Notes: generated by a model from the sequence alone, not told the origin. DNA of 51,617 nucleotides from Kiritimatiellia bacterium (GCA_016783565.1 JADHWI010000014.1:1-51617), one strand, 5' to 3'; counted from the stretch's first letter, positions 9,397-19,303 are shown. Numbers and translations are program-made.

Positions 9397-9993
9397 ATGA
9401 TACGACAATTCACTATTGCTATTCTCCTGTTGCCGGTGACCGCTGTTCTCGCTGGCGAGCCAGGCACCAAACGACCCGCAACATGGGCTACCCCGCTCAA
9501 GCTGGAGGGTGTGCCGAACTTCCACAAGGTAAGCGATTCACTTTACCGGAGCGCTCAACCCACCGCACAGGGCATGCAGAATCTAAAGAAGAAGGGAATT
9601 GAAACCATCGTAAACCTGCGCTCGTTCCATTCCGATCGAGACGAAATCGGCAACACAGGCCTAGGATACGAACATATCTACGTAAAAGCATGGCATCCGG
9701 AACGAAAAGAAATCGTTCGTTTCCTCCAGCTTGTTACGAACGAAAAAAAGACGCCCGTCCTGGTTCATTGTCAACATGGGGCTGACCGAACCGGCACGAT
9801 GTGCGCCGTGTACCGCATCGCCATCCAGAGATGGACAAAAAAAGAAGCAATCCGCGAGATGAGAGAAGGTGGCTTCAACTTCCACGAAGTCTGGAAAAAT
9901 CTCCCCTCCTGGATCATGAAACTCGATATCGAATCCATCAAGAAAGATGCCGGCATCAAGAGTCCGCATAATCGTCGGGGCCCGGCTCTTTAA
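9397..9993 (+). CDS. Exported dual-specificity/tyrosine phosphatase-like protein
   Basis: A 198-aa protein with an N-terminal signal peptide (hydrophobic residues 5-18, cleavage near Ala19) and a cysteine-phosphatase fold. The active-site P-loop is H124-C125-QHGAD-R131-T, which fits HCx5RT exactly. An upstream SLYRSAQPT segment is typical of the DSP-like bacterial group. It should hydrolyse a phosphoester (protein, phosphoinositide or other) in the periplasm. The general-acid Asp is not obvious; candidates lie near residues 80-82. It stands alone, convergent with the outer-membrane protein gene. Related secreted enzymes occur in many Planctomycetes and Verrucomicrobia; the substrate is unknown. 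Confidence 0.85.
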   Translation: MIRQFTIAILLLPVTAVLAGEPGTKRPATWATPLKLEGVPNFHKVSDSLYRSAQPTAQGMQNLKKKGIETIVNLRSFHSDRDEIGNTGLGYEHIYVKAWHPERKEIVRFLQLVTNEKKTPVLVHCQHGADRTGTMCAVYRIAIQRWTKKEAIREMREGGFNFHEVWKNLPSWIMKLDIESIKKDAGIKSPHNRRGPAL

Positions 9994-10068
9994 CCGTTTC
10001 AAGAAGCTTGTTAACGCTATTCATAGACGCCTGACCTGCAGCGAAGCGGTCGCCTCATATAACACCGC

Positions 10069-11355
10069 TCAATAACTGTACCGCACGCCCACGTAGATAT
10101 TGCTATTGTCCTGGAATTGACCAAAGAAGGTGTGCGTACCTTCCCCGAGAAACACATTCCCACCCGCAGTGACCTGCAGTACATCACTCATCTTGTAGCT
10201 CACCACCGGACGAAGGTAAGCATCTTGATCCGAAGGTGAACAGTAAGCAAAGAGCGATAATATCAGGTTCTGATTCATGAGCAACTGAGTCAGCCGCAAG
10301 GTTACCACATGGCGATCTTCATCTGCTGCCGTTGATGGGTCCTGCACACCCGCCAGATACGCATCATAGTCAGACATGAACTCCAGATAATACTGAATGC
10401 CTGCCGTCAGATCCTGAGCCACTTCACGCTCATATCCCACAAGAACACGGGATTGACTGTTGGGGGCTGACGGATCATCACCATCCCGATTATCCAGGGA
10501 ATCATAATAACCGGCTTCGGCACTGATGACCCCATTCATGGCGGTCCCACGTATGCTGGCGCCATACACATTCAGCCTTGGAAATGTTGCACGCATTGCG
10601 ATGGGATCAAATCCAGCCGGGCTCTTCCAATAGCCCGCATATCCATACAGAGCCACTTCATACGCCCCAACATTCCGATACACTCGTGCTGCCACTTCAT
10701 CGTCCTCAAACCAGCCATCAAGCCGGTCTGCATCCACGATCGCCTCACGTCCGACCACGCTGCCAGCCATTGGGTTCCAGTAGCTTAAACGCTCGCCACG
10801 GATATAACGGTCGGCGTCGAAACGCGGCGTGTACGCTAGATCAATACTGACAATCTCCGGAAAGAAACTAACCAGAAACGCATCCGACGGTGCCTTCAGA
10901 TACTCCTCATCGCGACCAATAAAAAACGACTGCCAATCCTTAGGAAACATATCATTGATAAACAATAGATCTCCCGTTCCCCACGTCAGGATCTGGCGGC
11001 CGACTTTGACGTCTATGGATTGCATCGGATAAAACAATAGATAGGCCTCGCGCAGATCGAGCGCGCCCCGCCCTTCCTCAATATCGACATCCTGTTCAGA
11101 CAGAATCGCATCGTAAAGAAAATCTGCACGGAGCTTCAACGTCGCCAAGTCACCGCCGCGATACAAGTCGAATTGGAACCGACTCTCCTGTAAACTCTGA
11201 TCCTTCTGAGTGGGGTCTGTTTGCACGCGCATGCCGCCACGCACATCTATGAACCCATGTGACTCTACACCCGCATCGTCCCAGAGTGATGCATCGCTTA
11301 CAGCGATCCCCCATAAAGAAACGCAAAGAATGAAAACGGTATGCTTTTTATTCAT
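10069..11355 (-). CDS. Outer-membrane beta-barrel protein, DUF1302/porin-like
   Basis: A 428-aa protein with a signal peptide (MNKKHTVFILCVSLWG, cleavage after SDA near residue 22). The rest is rich in alternating beta-strand sequence and ends in a C-terminal aromatic (YVGVRYSY), typical of outer-membrane barrels. The region VKVGRQILTWGTGD and the following NPMDWQ-like FINDMFPKDW resemble DUF1302/alginate-export porins. The start at 11355 places the signal peptide at the N terminus; a longer frame from 11391 abuts the previous stop. It follows the LolA-like and RND genes and probably forms the outer-membrane part of that system. Confidence 0.75.
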   Translation of the reverse strand: MNKKHTVFILCVSLWGIAVSDASLWDDAGVESHGFIDVRGGMRVQTDPTQKDQSLQESRFQFDLYRGGDLATLKLRADFLYDAILSEQDVDIEEGRGALDLREAYLLFYPMQSIDVKVGRQILTWGTGDLLFINDMFPKDWQSFFIGRDEEYLKAPSDAFLVSFFPEIVSIDLAYTPRFDADRYIRGERLSYWNPMAGSVVGREAIVDADRLDGWFEDDEVAARVYRNVGAYEVALYGYAGYWKSPAGFDPIAMRATFPRLNVYGASIRGTAMNGVISAEAGYYDSLDNRDGDDPSAPNSQSRVLVGYEREVAQDLTAGIQYYLEFMSDYDAYLAGVQDPSTAADEDRHVVTLRLTQLLMNQNLILSLFAYCSPSDQDAYLRPVVSYKMSDVLQVTAGGNVFLGEGTHTFFGQFQDNSNIYVGVRYSY

Positions 11356-11391
11356 CCGTGACACTTTCTTCTGCCATATGCGCGACACCAC

Positions 11392-12237
11392 TTACCGTGC
11401 AGCTTCGCGCGGCGGACGCCTTAAGAAACGTTCCGAAAATATTCTTTCGGTCAGCCCCACATCGTATTTGATATTTTTGAATTTGTTCACCGTTTTACTA
11501 CCGGACTTGAGATCGCTTGCCACAGATTCAGTGACTGTCGGATGACCCTCAATGATGTCGACCTTCTTCGCTTCAACACGCCGATAAAGCTTTCCATTCT
11601 TATCATAGTACTCAGCCTTCCGCGGAAGAAAGGTTTTGGCATCGATCACGATGGAATAGTACGAGAACTCTACGGCGGCCTCATTACGCGGTGTACTCTT
11701 GAGCACATAGCTCTCTTCGGTCTGCTCTATCAGCTCGTGCTTGTCCTCGTTGATGCCGCGCCCTGAAACGTCTTCGTATACAAAATCAGATCCGACAAAA
11801 CTGCTGCGCTTATCCCCTGGAGCAATCCGCTTGACCAGGCTTAAAGCCGGGAGCCAGAGCCAGCGATCATCGTCGGTGTCGACATTTTTCCACACCAGGT
11901 AGGCCATACGCCGCACATCGGCAGGAGACGTGAAATAAACATAAAATTTCTGATCCTTGCCATTCGGCATGGTAAAACGCAACACGCGAAACTCACGCTT
12001 GCGTACGTTCCCGGATGCATCCGTAATCGTCATCGCCACATCTGCGAGCCCATCTTTAGCTGCATAATAAGCGGCCTGATTTGCTTTCTCGACTACCTCG
12101 CCAGCCGTGAGAGCTACATCCCGGGCCATAACAAAAGACGTCAACATGAGTATGACACACAAACAAACAGCAGACAGGGGACTGCCCACCCTAACTTCTC
12201 CGCCGCGCGGTGAGCTTACTGATTTCATCTTTCGCAT
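11392..12237 (-). CDS. Outer membrane lipoprotein-sorting (LolA-like) periplasmic protein
   Basis: A 281-aa protein with an N-terminal signal segment (hydrophobic residues about 25-38). The body resembles the LolA/LolB-fold family PF17131, with signatures GKDQKFYVYFTSPADVRRMAYLVW, DRWLWLPAL and FVGSDFVYEDV spaced as in that family. Start 12237 is chosen because AGGAG lies 7 bp upstream; GTG at 12255 is less likely. Family members lie next to RND transporters and beta-barrel proteins, as here, and are thought to carry a lipid or lipoprotein across the periplasm. The cargo is unknown. Confidence 0.85.
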   Translation of the reverse strand: MRKMKSVSSPRGGEVRVGSPLSAVCLCVILMLTSFVMARDVALTAGEVVEKANQAAYYAAKDGLADVAMTITDASGNVRKREFRVLRFTMPNGKDQKFYVYFTSPADVRRMAYLVWKNVDTDDDRWLWLPALSLVKRIAPGDKRSSFVGSDFVYEDVSGRGINEDKHELIEQTEESYVLKSTPRNEAAVEFSYYSIVIDAKTFLPRKAEYYDKNGKLYRRVEAKKVDIIEGHPTVTESVASDLKSGSKTVNKFKNIKYDVGLTERIFSERFLRRPPREAAR

Positions 12238-12285
12238 GCCATTTCTCCTTATCACTTATTCGAAAACGTGCTGCCCAAGGTGAGC

Positions 12286-15200
12286 CTATTTCAACTGCGC
12301 TTCCTCCGGCATCTTGTCCATGCTGCGGAAGAGAAAGCGCTCCAACGCAGTGATCAACGCCGGAAGAATAAACAACGTTGCAGCCCAGGATACGGCCATA
12401 ATGGTAGCCAGAAAGAAACCAACAGTGCGATACGGAACCAGCGGCGCCAGTAACAGCGGCGTAAACCCTATCGAGATCGTAATCGCATTGCGGCTGATAG
12501 CCATGGCCGGTTCCTTAAACATCTGCCTGCTGGCCTCCTGCCAGGATCCCGTCTGCTTCTGAAGCTCACGCGCTCGCTGTAAAAAATGGATAGAAAAATC
12601 CACGCTGAGTCCCAGCGTCAATGCCGATAATACTGCCACAGGCATGTCGTAATCTTTCCCGACAAGTCCGATCAATCCATAGATTAATGCAATCGTCACA
12701 CTGAGAGGAATCATGGACAATAGACCGTATACAGGCGAACGGAAGAGAACCGCCATCATCACCAGCACCACGATAAAACTACTGATCAACGACGACAGCA
12801 TCCCTTTAACCATCTTATCCTGCCAGACCACATTCAAATAAGTCAGACCAGCCCAGCCCACATTAAGCTCCACTGGCGGCGGATGACTAAGCATATATGT
12901 ACGAACGTCCCGCACAACCGCCTCCATGTCACGATTATCACCACTCTTGAGTTGTACCCAGACATTAGCTTCCTGGTAATCTTTCGTCACAAGGTGAAAC
13001 AGAGAGTCCTTCTTCTTCATGCCCTCTAATTGCGTGAAGACTTGCGCAACGGCCGAGACGGTATCAGGCACAGCAAACTGATCCCGGTTACGTTTGTCAT
13101 AGCCGTTTCGTTCATCGCGCTCAGCATCCGCAGGCGGTGCCACATAGCTCAATTCATAAGCCGCCTTCTTCAACGCGTCCACGGCCGACGAACTCTTACC
13201 CACGACAGCATTCGCCGAGAGATGCTGCTGCAACGCCTCGACATAGCGCAAAATAACAGGTTGCTTAAATAGCGGCGCGGTAAGCTCCGCCTGCATCTCA
13301 AAAGCAAATTCACGAAAGGATAACGCCGTGAACTCGTCACATATTTTCAGAGCATACTCCAGCAGTTCAAGCCCCACAAGCCGCCGTGCTTCCTGCAGGC
13401 GCGTGATGAGTATCTTGCGATCTCTATCCGTAGCCGCCTCTACCGCACCGATGGCGTCCAACAGTCTCTCGTGAGTCAGTCCATCCGCTTCCAGATAATT
13501 GATCTCATCAGCCAACGCATTCCATGATGCGAAAGCCCTGTCATCAATCTCCGTTGCAGCATTCACCAGCGAAAGGAAACATTTACGCAAATCACTGCTG
13601 GTCACGTTCGCATACAATTGCTTGTGCGATTCGAGAACCGCAAGGAATTCAGCCGTTGCCGCAGGCATGACTCGACCAAACCGCTTCTTCGCTGCGTCAC
13701 CAATTGCCCGCGCTTTCTCCGCACAAGTGGACGCTTCGGCCCGTGCCGCCTCGAAGGTCAGATACGCCGTGTACGTGCCCCCAAAATGTGCATTCAGAAC
13801 TTCGTCCGCTACACGAATGGGATGGGATGACGTAAACCACTTAACCGGGTTGTCATTGACACGGATTTTCGAAATGCCATAGACAGACAGGCCCATTACC
13901 AGCACCGTCACGGCCAGAACGATCCGCCAGTAACGGTACGACACCCCGCCCAGCCACTCTAATCCACCCATCAGGGTGCCTTTACGCACAACCGGCGACT
14001 CGCCAATGCCCATCACGTGAGTCGGCGCCACCTTGCTAAGCGCACGATCGGAGACAAACAGCATAATATACGCCGGGATCAATGTCATCGTCAGCACCCA
14101 GGCCAATCCCACACCAAAGGCCACATGCAATCCGAACACGCGTACCGGCGGGATGGGAGTCAACCCCAGCGACGCAAAACCGGCAATCGTGGTCAGACTC
14201 GTATACAGCATGGGAGTGAAGAGGTGACCCATCACATGCCGAACCGCATCGCGCTTCGTCTCGAAGCGCGAATACACATCAAAAAACTCACTCAAGATAT
14301 GAACAGAATCCGCAACCGCTATCGGCATCAGAAAGATCGCAATCATCGAACTCATGATATGCACATCAAAACCAAGACCGATCAGCAAACCCATGGTACA
14401 AACCACGCTGACAACGGCCACAATCATCGGGGCTATGATCAAAGATAAACGCCTGAAAAAAATCAGCAGCAGAACAAAGATGGCAAGCCCAGCCAGGGGT
14501 GCCGACGTTGCCATCTGTACGAGCATCTCTACGCCGAACGTATCTTCCGCCACGGGCAGACCCGTGATATACACCTGGTCGTCCTGCGGCCAATCATGAG
14601 TCAATGCCTTGACCAACGCAGCCACATTATAGCTGAATGTCTTCTCCGTAATCGGAATGTAAACACAAATCGCTTTCTCATCTTCCGATACCAGCGTCCC
14701 TCGATACAAAGGATTGCTCATTGCATTCTCACGAATCGCCAGCGCTTCCTCGCGCGTGCCTGGCGGCTGCTCCATGAGATACTCAAGCTTCAGCGATCCG
14801 AACTCAGCCTGTTGAATACTGTCCACCACACTGGGACTAATCAGTTCTCTTCCGATGATCGCACTAGTCCCCTCTGAATCAAACAGCCCATTCGGATCGT
14901 GACGGAACGCCACGTTGAGCCCCCTCTGCCATCTGCTATCCGGCGTCAGGTCCAGCACAAGACGTTCACCCGATTGCGCTGCAGATCGAATCGTTGACAG
15001 CAATCCTTCTTCGGTTCTGCGCAGCTGCAGCAATTGTCCCGTCAGATCGTGAATGCGCCCCAGAGTCCCGACATTGAACACACCATCGGCATGCTTCTCG
15101 TTGACAATGCCCACGATAACAAAATCGTACAAATTGAACTTTTGCTTTACCCGGTGATGAAACATCCGTACATGCTCATCCTTGGAAAGCATGTTCTCAG

Positions 15201-15318
15201 GATCGTTGTCAAATGTTACACGAGGAAACTGAGCCGCGAGAATACCGGTTAAGATCACTACGAAACCCAGTATCCACCACGGACGCTTCAAACTGAAATC
15301 CGTCAACAGAAACTTCAT
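12286..15318 (-). CDS. RND superfamily (MMPL) transporter
   Basis: A 1010-aa inner-membrane protein with the RND architecture: TM1, a periplasmic loop of about 200 residues, TM2-6, a second large loop, then TM8-12. The motif GLSVDFSIHFLQRARE in the second half and IAVADSVHILSEFFDVY in the first are the duplicated, conserved TM4/TM10 regions with proton-relay acids. It is of the MMPL/HpnN type, which moves lipids, rather than AcrB (shorter loops). The ATG at 15318 has AAGGAG 8 bp upstream. It is first in a set with the LolA-like and barrel genes, suggesting an envelope lipid-export route driven by proton motive force. Confidence 0.88.
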   Translation of the reverse strand: MKFLLTDFSLKRPWWILGFVVILTGILAAQFPRVTFDNDPENMLSKDEHVRMFHHRVKQKFNLYDFVIVGIVNEKHADGVFNVGTLGRIHDLTGQLLQLRRTEEGLLSTIRSAAQSGERLVLDLTPDSRWQRGLNVAFRHDPNGLFDSEGTSAIIGRELISPSVVDSIQQAEFGSLKLEYLMEQPPGTREEALAIRENAMSNPLYRGTLVSEDEKAICVYIPITEKTFSYNVAALVKALTHDWPQDDQVYITGLPVAEDTFGVEMLVQMATSAPLAGLAIFVLLLIFFRRLSLIIAPMIVAVVSVVCTMGLLIGLGFDVHIMSSMIAIFLMPIAVADSVHILSEFFDVYSRFETKRDAVRHVMGHLFTPMLYTSLTTIAGFASLGLTPIPPVRVFGLHVAFGVGLAWVLTMTLIPAYIMLFVSDRALSKVAPTHVMGIGESPVVRKGTLMGGLEWLGGVSYRYWRIVLAVTVLVMGLSVYGISKIRVNDNPVKWFTSSHPIRVADEVLNAHFGGTYTAYLTFEAARAEASTCAEKARAIGDAAKKRFGRVMPAATAEFLAVLESHKQLYANVTSSDLRKCFLSLVNAATEIDDRAFASWNALADEINYLEADGLTHERLLDAIGAVEAATDRDRKILITRLQEARRLVGLELLEYALKICDEFTALSFREFAFEMQAELTAPLFKQPVILRYVEALQQHLSANAVVGKSSSAVDALKKAAYELSYVAPPADAERDERNGYDKRNRDQFAVPDTVSAVAQVFTQLEGMKKKDSLFHLVTKDYQEANVWVQLKSGDNRDMEAVVRDVRTYMLSHPPPVELNVGWAGLTYLNVVWQDKMVKGMLSSLISSFIVVLVMMAVLFRSPVYGLLSMIPLSVTIALIYGLIGLVGKDYDMPVAVLSALTLGLSVDFSIHFLQRARELQKQTGSWQEASRQMFKEPAMAISRNAITISIGFTPLLLAPLVPYRTVGFFLATIMAVSWAATLFILPALITALERFLFRSMDKMPEEAQLK

Positions 15319-15463
15319 CAAGAGCACTCCTTGTCACAGCAGATCAAATCCGGGAAGCAGCCGAACGACTCACCCCAGACTGAATAACAAAAAGACAGAG
15401 CAGTGCATAAAGACACACCCTACACACACCATGCCTTAACCGTATTGCGATAATACGACGACG

Positions 15464-15640
15464 CTATTTTTCCAACGGCATCGGATTGCACAAGTGCCGG
15501 TCAGAATCCGCTACGCGACCACAATTAAAACAGATAAACTGCGGATCCTTAACCAGTTCACGAATGTCATCAAATTTTTCTTTGCTTACCAAAACACACA
15601 GATGCCCCGTGTGATCACCTTTGCAGCCTTTGTCTTCCAT
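15464..15640 (-). CDS. Small Cys-rich protein, zinc-ribbon-like (58 aa)
   Basis: A 58-aa gene below usual length cut-offs. ATG at 15640 is preceded by AAGGAG at 4 bp and the frame ends at TAG 15464. It has Cys6 and Cys15, a CxxC at residues 37 and 40 (CFNCGRVAD), and Cys51 before PMPLEK. The CxxC-GR pattern plus a later LCxP looks like a small metal- or Fe-S-binding domain. It sits between zwf and the RND transporter on the same strand with its own ribosome site. Small proteins with this CxxCGR..LCxP look occur in other anaerobes (memory, not a search). Function unknown. Confidence 0.75.
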   Translation of the reverse strand: MEDKGCKGDHTGHLCVLVSKEKFDDIRELVKDPQFICFNCGRVADSDRHLCNPMPLEK

Positions 15641-15712
15641 AATGCTCCTTCTTTCTATGCATGTAGTGTAGCTTTGCGAAAAGGCATTGATAGTGCCGTT
15701 CCGTCTCTATCC

Positions 15713-17158
15713 TCAGTCCAAAAGAATTTTATCAATGACCGGACCATATGACCCAAAAGGATAAAGATCCGGCTCAAGTTTGTCCTCATCAATTTTGTGC
15801 AGAAGCGGCGTAAAAATATCCCACGCCGCCTCCAACTCATCCGAACGAATAAATAGACTTTTATCACCTTCCATGACATCCAACAGAAGGCATTCGTATG
15901 CATCAGGGATCATACCGGGATAAGCAGATGCGTAGCGCAAATCCAAGTCCCGCTTCTCCAACGTAAGGTCGTGCCCGGGTTCTTTATTGTTAAGACCCAG
16001 ATAGATGCCTTCGTTCGGTTGAATACGGACCACCAGTTCATTCGGGGGAAGGGTTCTCCGACCAGAGGAAAACAAGTTACTCTCCATGCTACGGAATTGA
16101 ATCCTTACCTCATTCTCTTTGGCATTCATGGCCTTACCCGCACGCACAATAAAAGGCACACCACGCCACCGGTCATTATCGATTTCCAACCGTGCTGCAC
16201 AAAACGTCGGCGTACAGGAAGACGGCGAAACATCTGGCTCCTGTCGATATCCCACACGATCTTTATCGCGCCACGTTGCCGCCCCATATTGTCCAAGCAC
16301 CGCATGGTCCAACGTCACAGGAGAAATACGGCGCAACACTTTTACTTTTTCATCCCTGACATGCTGCGCGCTCGCCTGCTGCGGTTTATCCATGGCGATG
16401 AGAGCCAGAATTTGCAGGAGATGATTCTGCATCACGTCTCGAATCACACCGTAGGAATCAAAATAGCCTGCGCGTCCCTCCAACCCAAGGTCTTCACGCC
16501 AATCAATCCATACCCGTTCAATATAATGACGGTTCCAAATCGGCTCAAAAACCAGATTGGCGAACCGCAATACCATTAGGTTCTGAATCACTTCTTTCCC
16601 GAGATAATGATCGATCCGATAGATCGCGTCTTCCGTAAAAACTTTGCCCAGCTCGCAAGTCAAGTTATCGGAGGACTCGCGGTCCTGGCCAAAAGGCTTC
16701 TCAATAACCGCCCGCGTCCAGGGCTCCTCTTGCGTACAACGAATCATGCCAGCGTCACCGAGGGCACGAGAAACATCCAAAAACACAGAAGGCGGAATAG
16801 CAAAGTAGAAGAGGATGTTCGCTTCGCACCGTTTTTCCGCTTGCATCAATTGATAAAGATCCAGCATGTCTTCGCTGGAACCGTAGTTGCCCGCCATGTA
16901 ACGGCAGCGAGAAAGAAAATCGCTCATCAGGTCCGCACAGGACTCGCCAGGCGCATAGCGACAAGTAAGATGCTCCGTAATCCTGCCTCTGAACTCATCG
17001 TCCGTAAGTTTGCTGCGCGCAAAGCCGAAGAAGCGCAACTGGTCAGGAAGATATCCCTGACAGAACAACGAGAATAACGCCGGAAATATCTTACGCCGCG
17101 CAAGATCCCCCGAGGCACCCATGACAACAATGTCCAGTGGGCCGGATATCTTTGTCAT
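15713..17158 (-). CDS. zwf: Glucose-6-phosphate 1-dehydrogenase
   Basis: A 481-aa enzyme that oxidises glucose-6-phosphate to 6-phosphogluconolactone and yields NADPH (or NADH) in the oxidative pentose-phosphate pathway. The dinucleotide motif GASGDLA is at residues 14-20, EKPFG near 153, and the active-site signature RIDHYLGKE at 181-189. Length matches the family. A strong AGGAGGAG ribosome site precedes the ATG, which is 16 bp downstream of the DsbD stop, so it is probably cotranscribed with dsbD. Neither the lactonase nor 6-phosphogluconate dehydrogenase is nearby. Linked to DsbD, its NADPH could feed thioredoxin reduction (inference). Confidence 0.97.
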   Translation of the reverse strand: MTKISGPLDIVVMGASGDLARRKIFPALFSLFCQGYLPDQLRFFGFARSKLTDDEFRGRITEHLTCRYAPGESCADLMSDFLSRCRYMAGNYGSSEDMLDLYQLMQAEKRCEANILFYFAIPPSVFLDVSRALGDAGMIRCTQEEPWTRAVIEKPFGQDRESSDNLTCELGKVFTEDAIYRIDHYLGKEVIQNLMVLRFANLVFEPIWNRHYIERVWIDWREDLGLEGRAGYFDSYGVIRDVMQNHLLQILALIAMDKPQQASAQHVRDEKVKVLRRISPVTLDHAVLGQYGAATWRDKDRVGYRQEPDVSPSSCTPTFCAARLEIDNDRWRGVPFIVRAGKAMNAKENEVRIQFRSMESNLFSSGRRTLPPNELVVRIQPNEGIYLGLNNKEPGHDLTLEKRDLDLRYASAYPGMIPDAYECLLLDVMEGDKSLFIRSDELEAAWDIFTPLLHKIDEDKLEPDLYPFGSYGPVIDKILLD

Positions 17159-17174
17159 TTATGCTCCTCCTCTG

Positions 17175-18749
17175 TTATCCGTCCTGTCGAGGACGCATCA
17201 CCACATAAGCCGGCAACCCCTGCACTTGAAAATACTCCCTCACCTCCGCCGCTTCATCCTGGGAGGGATCTTCCATTTGATATTTAATAAACTCGAATCC
17301 CTGAAGTTTCTGCACCACTTGCGGGTCCTTGAAGGTGGTCTTATCCATCGCTTTACAACTCGTACACCAGCTCGCCCAGAAATCCAGGAGTACCGGTTTG
17401 TCCTGCTTCAACGCGCGCTCAAGCCCTTCGGGAAGACTGCCGGACGGACGCCATGTGAACCCACTGTACGCCTTATATCCATACATAATCGCCAACAAGA
17501 TAACAAGAACACCCAGCGCATGCTTCACCTGCTCCATCCACTTCCCGGGTTTCGGCAAAATTGTCAATCCACCACCCGCAAATGGCCATGGAAGCGCCAT
17601 TCCAAGCCCCAGCAAAAACGGAACGAGTAACCCCGCTGCGTTCCCGCGAGAATAAAGATCAAGCGCCAGGGCTAATGCGGTTAATAGAATCGGGGCAACA
17701 CATGCCCCGGCAAGCAAGGCGGAAAGCGCACCCAATATCGGAACCAGAAAGAGGCTGGTTTTCCCGGATCCACCACCTCGAGGCTGGAAACGTGAAAAAT
17801 CAATTGTAAACACATCAAACATCGCTAACCCGACAGCGATGAACAACAACGTAAAAAATGTATTAAACCATGGAGACGCGGTCAACGTACCAAACATACC
17901 CCCCGTAAGCACCACCACCAGGCCCAGCGATCCATACGCAACGGTAATACCCAAACCGTACAACCCCCCGAGCAATACCCCTTTACCACGAGAAGAAGCC
18001 TGGGCTCCGGCACCAATAATCGCCAGGTTGATGGGAATCATCGGCAGCACACAAGGCGTCAGATTAAGCGCTATCCCTCCAAGAAATATACCCAACAATG
18101 TAAGCCAGATGCTACCGCCGCCACCCGAAGCATCGCCAGCCACTCCGCCCGCTGAAGGATCATCCAGAAATGCACTGAATGCGGCTGCATCCAGGTAACC
18201 ACCCGCCGAACCAGCAATGACAAATCGATCAGCAAGGACACGCCACGTCGAAGGTCGTGTACCCGATTCACCCAACTCGGCCAACGGCGCTGACTTAGGG
18301 TCTTCAGGCCCCGGCACAGCCGGTGCCTCACCCGGCGACAACACCTGCACCGTCTTACTCTGCGGCATAAAGCACACCATCGGCGATTTGCTGCAGCCTT
18401 GATAAGAAACGGTCAAGTCAAAGGGGAAGGCAATCTGACCACCTAAACGGTACGTGAGGGTCACATCCGTATTATAGACCTGCGTCTCCTCTTCAAGCAG
18501 ATCATCATACTGCATGACCGGGTCCGGGATGGATTCCGGCAACAGCTCAACACCGCCTTCCGCAGAAACGCTGACGCGGTCCGCATACAGGTAATGCTTC
18601 GGGGCCACCTTGAGAGCGACACGAAGCACAGCACCGCCCTGCTCCGTTGCCACGTCCAGTTCTGTGGTAAACGAAAACGGCTCCTGTGCCTGCGCCACCA
18701 TCGCAGCCAGCACAGCCAGCACAATCCCTATTGTCAGTTTGCTTCTCAT
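17175..18749 (-). CDS. dsbD: Thiol:disulfide interchange protein DsbD-like
   Basis: A 524-aa protein with the three-domain DsbD plan. A signal peptide (cleavage after AQA, residue 21) leads to a periplasmic alpha domain with Cys119 and Cys126. A membrane beta domain of about eight helices has Cys233 in NLTPCVLPM and Cys350 in GACVAPI. A C-terminal thioredoxin-like domain has WCTSC (Cys462, Cys465). It passes electrons from cytoplasmic thioredoxin to periplasmic thiols. The alpha-domain pair is spaced CX6C, one residue more than the CX5C of E. coli DsbD. GGAGG precedes the ATG. Neighbours (zwf, ferritin, flavodiiron protein) fit a redox-defence role. Confidence 0.93.
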   Translation of the reverse strand: MRSKLTIGIVLAVLAAMVAQAQEPFSFTTELDVATEQGGAVLRVALKVAPKHYLYADRVSVSAEGGVELLPESIPDPVMQYDDLLEEETQVYNTDVTLTYRLGGQIAFPFDLTVSYQGCSKSPMVCFMPQSKTVQVLSPGEAPAVPGPEDPKSAPLAELGESGTRPSTWRVLADRFVIAGSAGGYLDAAAFSAFLDDPSAGGVAGDASGGGGSIWLTLLGIFLGGIALNLTPCVLPMIPINLAIIGAGAQASSRGKGVLLGGLYGLGITVAYGSLGLVVVLTGGMFGTLTASPWFNTFFTLLFIAVGLAMFDVFTIDFSRFQPRGGGSGKTSLFLVPILGALSALLAGACVAPILLTALALALDLYSRGNAAGLLVPFLLGLGMALPWPFAGGGLTILPKPGKWMEQVKHALGVLVILLAIMYGYKAYSGFTWRPSGSLPEGLERALKQDKPVLLDFWASWCTSCKAMDKTTFKDPQVVQKLQGFEFIKYQMEDPSQDEAAEVREYFQVQGLPAYVVMRPRQDG

Positions 18750-18790
18750 GCGTCTTACCTCCCGGACGCACCCCCATGCTTTTTAAACCA

Positions 18791-19303
18791 TTATGCGTTG
18801 GTCGCAGGCGGCGTGAACACACGTTTCGCCAACTCGCGATCAATCATGAACAACCCGCTACCGTCTGAACCGGCCAGCTTGAGCTGATCAATGACCTCCT
18901 TGGCATTCTCTTCTTCCTCAACCTGCTCAGAAATAAACCACTGCAGAAAAATGTCCGTGGCCCGATCCTTTTCATCTTCAGCCAAAAGCGAAAGATCATG
19001 GATACACTGACTTATGTGTTGTTCATGGGCCAACGCAGCTTCAAACATCTCCAGGGCCGACTCCCACGTGCAGGGCGGCTGTTCGATGGCCTGCAGGATT
19101 ACCTGAGAGCCCTGGCTGTTTAGATAATTACAGAACTTGTCGGTGTGCGTCAGCTCTTCCTGCGTCTGAATTCGAAACCAATGCGCTACACCAGCCATTC
19201 CTACACTCGTTGCATATGAAGACATCGACAAATAAATATATGCCGAATACAGTTCTTCTCGAATCTGGTCATTCAATGCCTGCGCCATCTTGTCTGTGAT
19301 CAT
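18791..19303 (-). CDS. ftnA: Bacterial non-heme ferritin
   Basis: A 170-aa four-helix ferritin. Ferroxidase-site residues are visible: Glu17 in REELYSAYIYL, Glu50 with His53 in QEELTHTDKF, Glu94 in AHEQHIS, and the QVEEEENA stretch near residue 130. It oxidises Fe(II) with oxygen or peroxide and stores iron as a mineral core in a cytoplasmic 24-mer. AGGAG precedes the ATG. It lies downstream of the flavodiiron protein gene on the same strand (61 bp gap), a pairing that suits an anaerobe protecting itself from oxygen and Fenton chemistry. It lacks the heme Met of bacterioferritin (the family alignment was not run). Confidence 0.94.
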   Translation of the reverse strand: MITDKMAQALNDQIREELYSAYIYLSMSSYATSVGMAGVAHWFRIQTQEELTHTDKFCNYLNSQGSQVILQAIEQPPCTWESALEMFEAALAHEQHISQCIHDLSLLAEDEKDRATDIFLQWFISEQVEEEENAKEVIDQLKLAGSDGSGLFMIDRELAKRVFTPPATNA

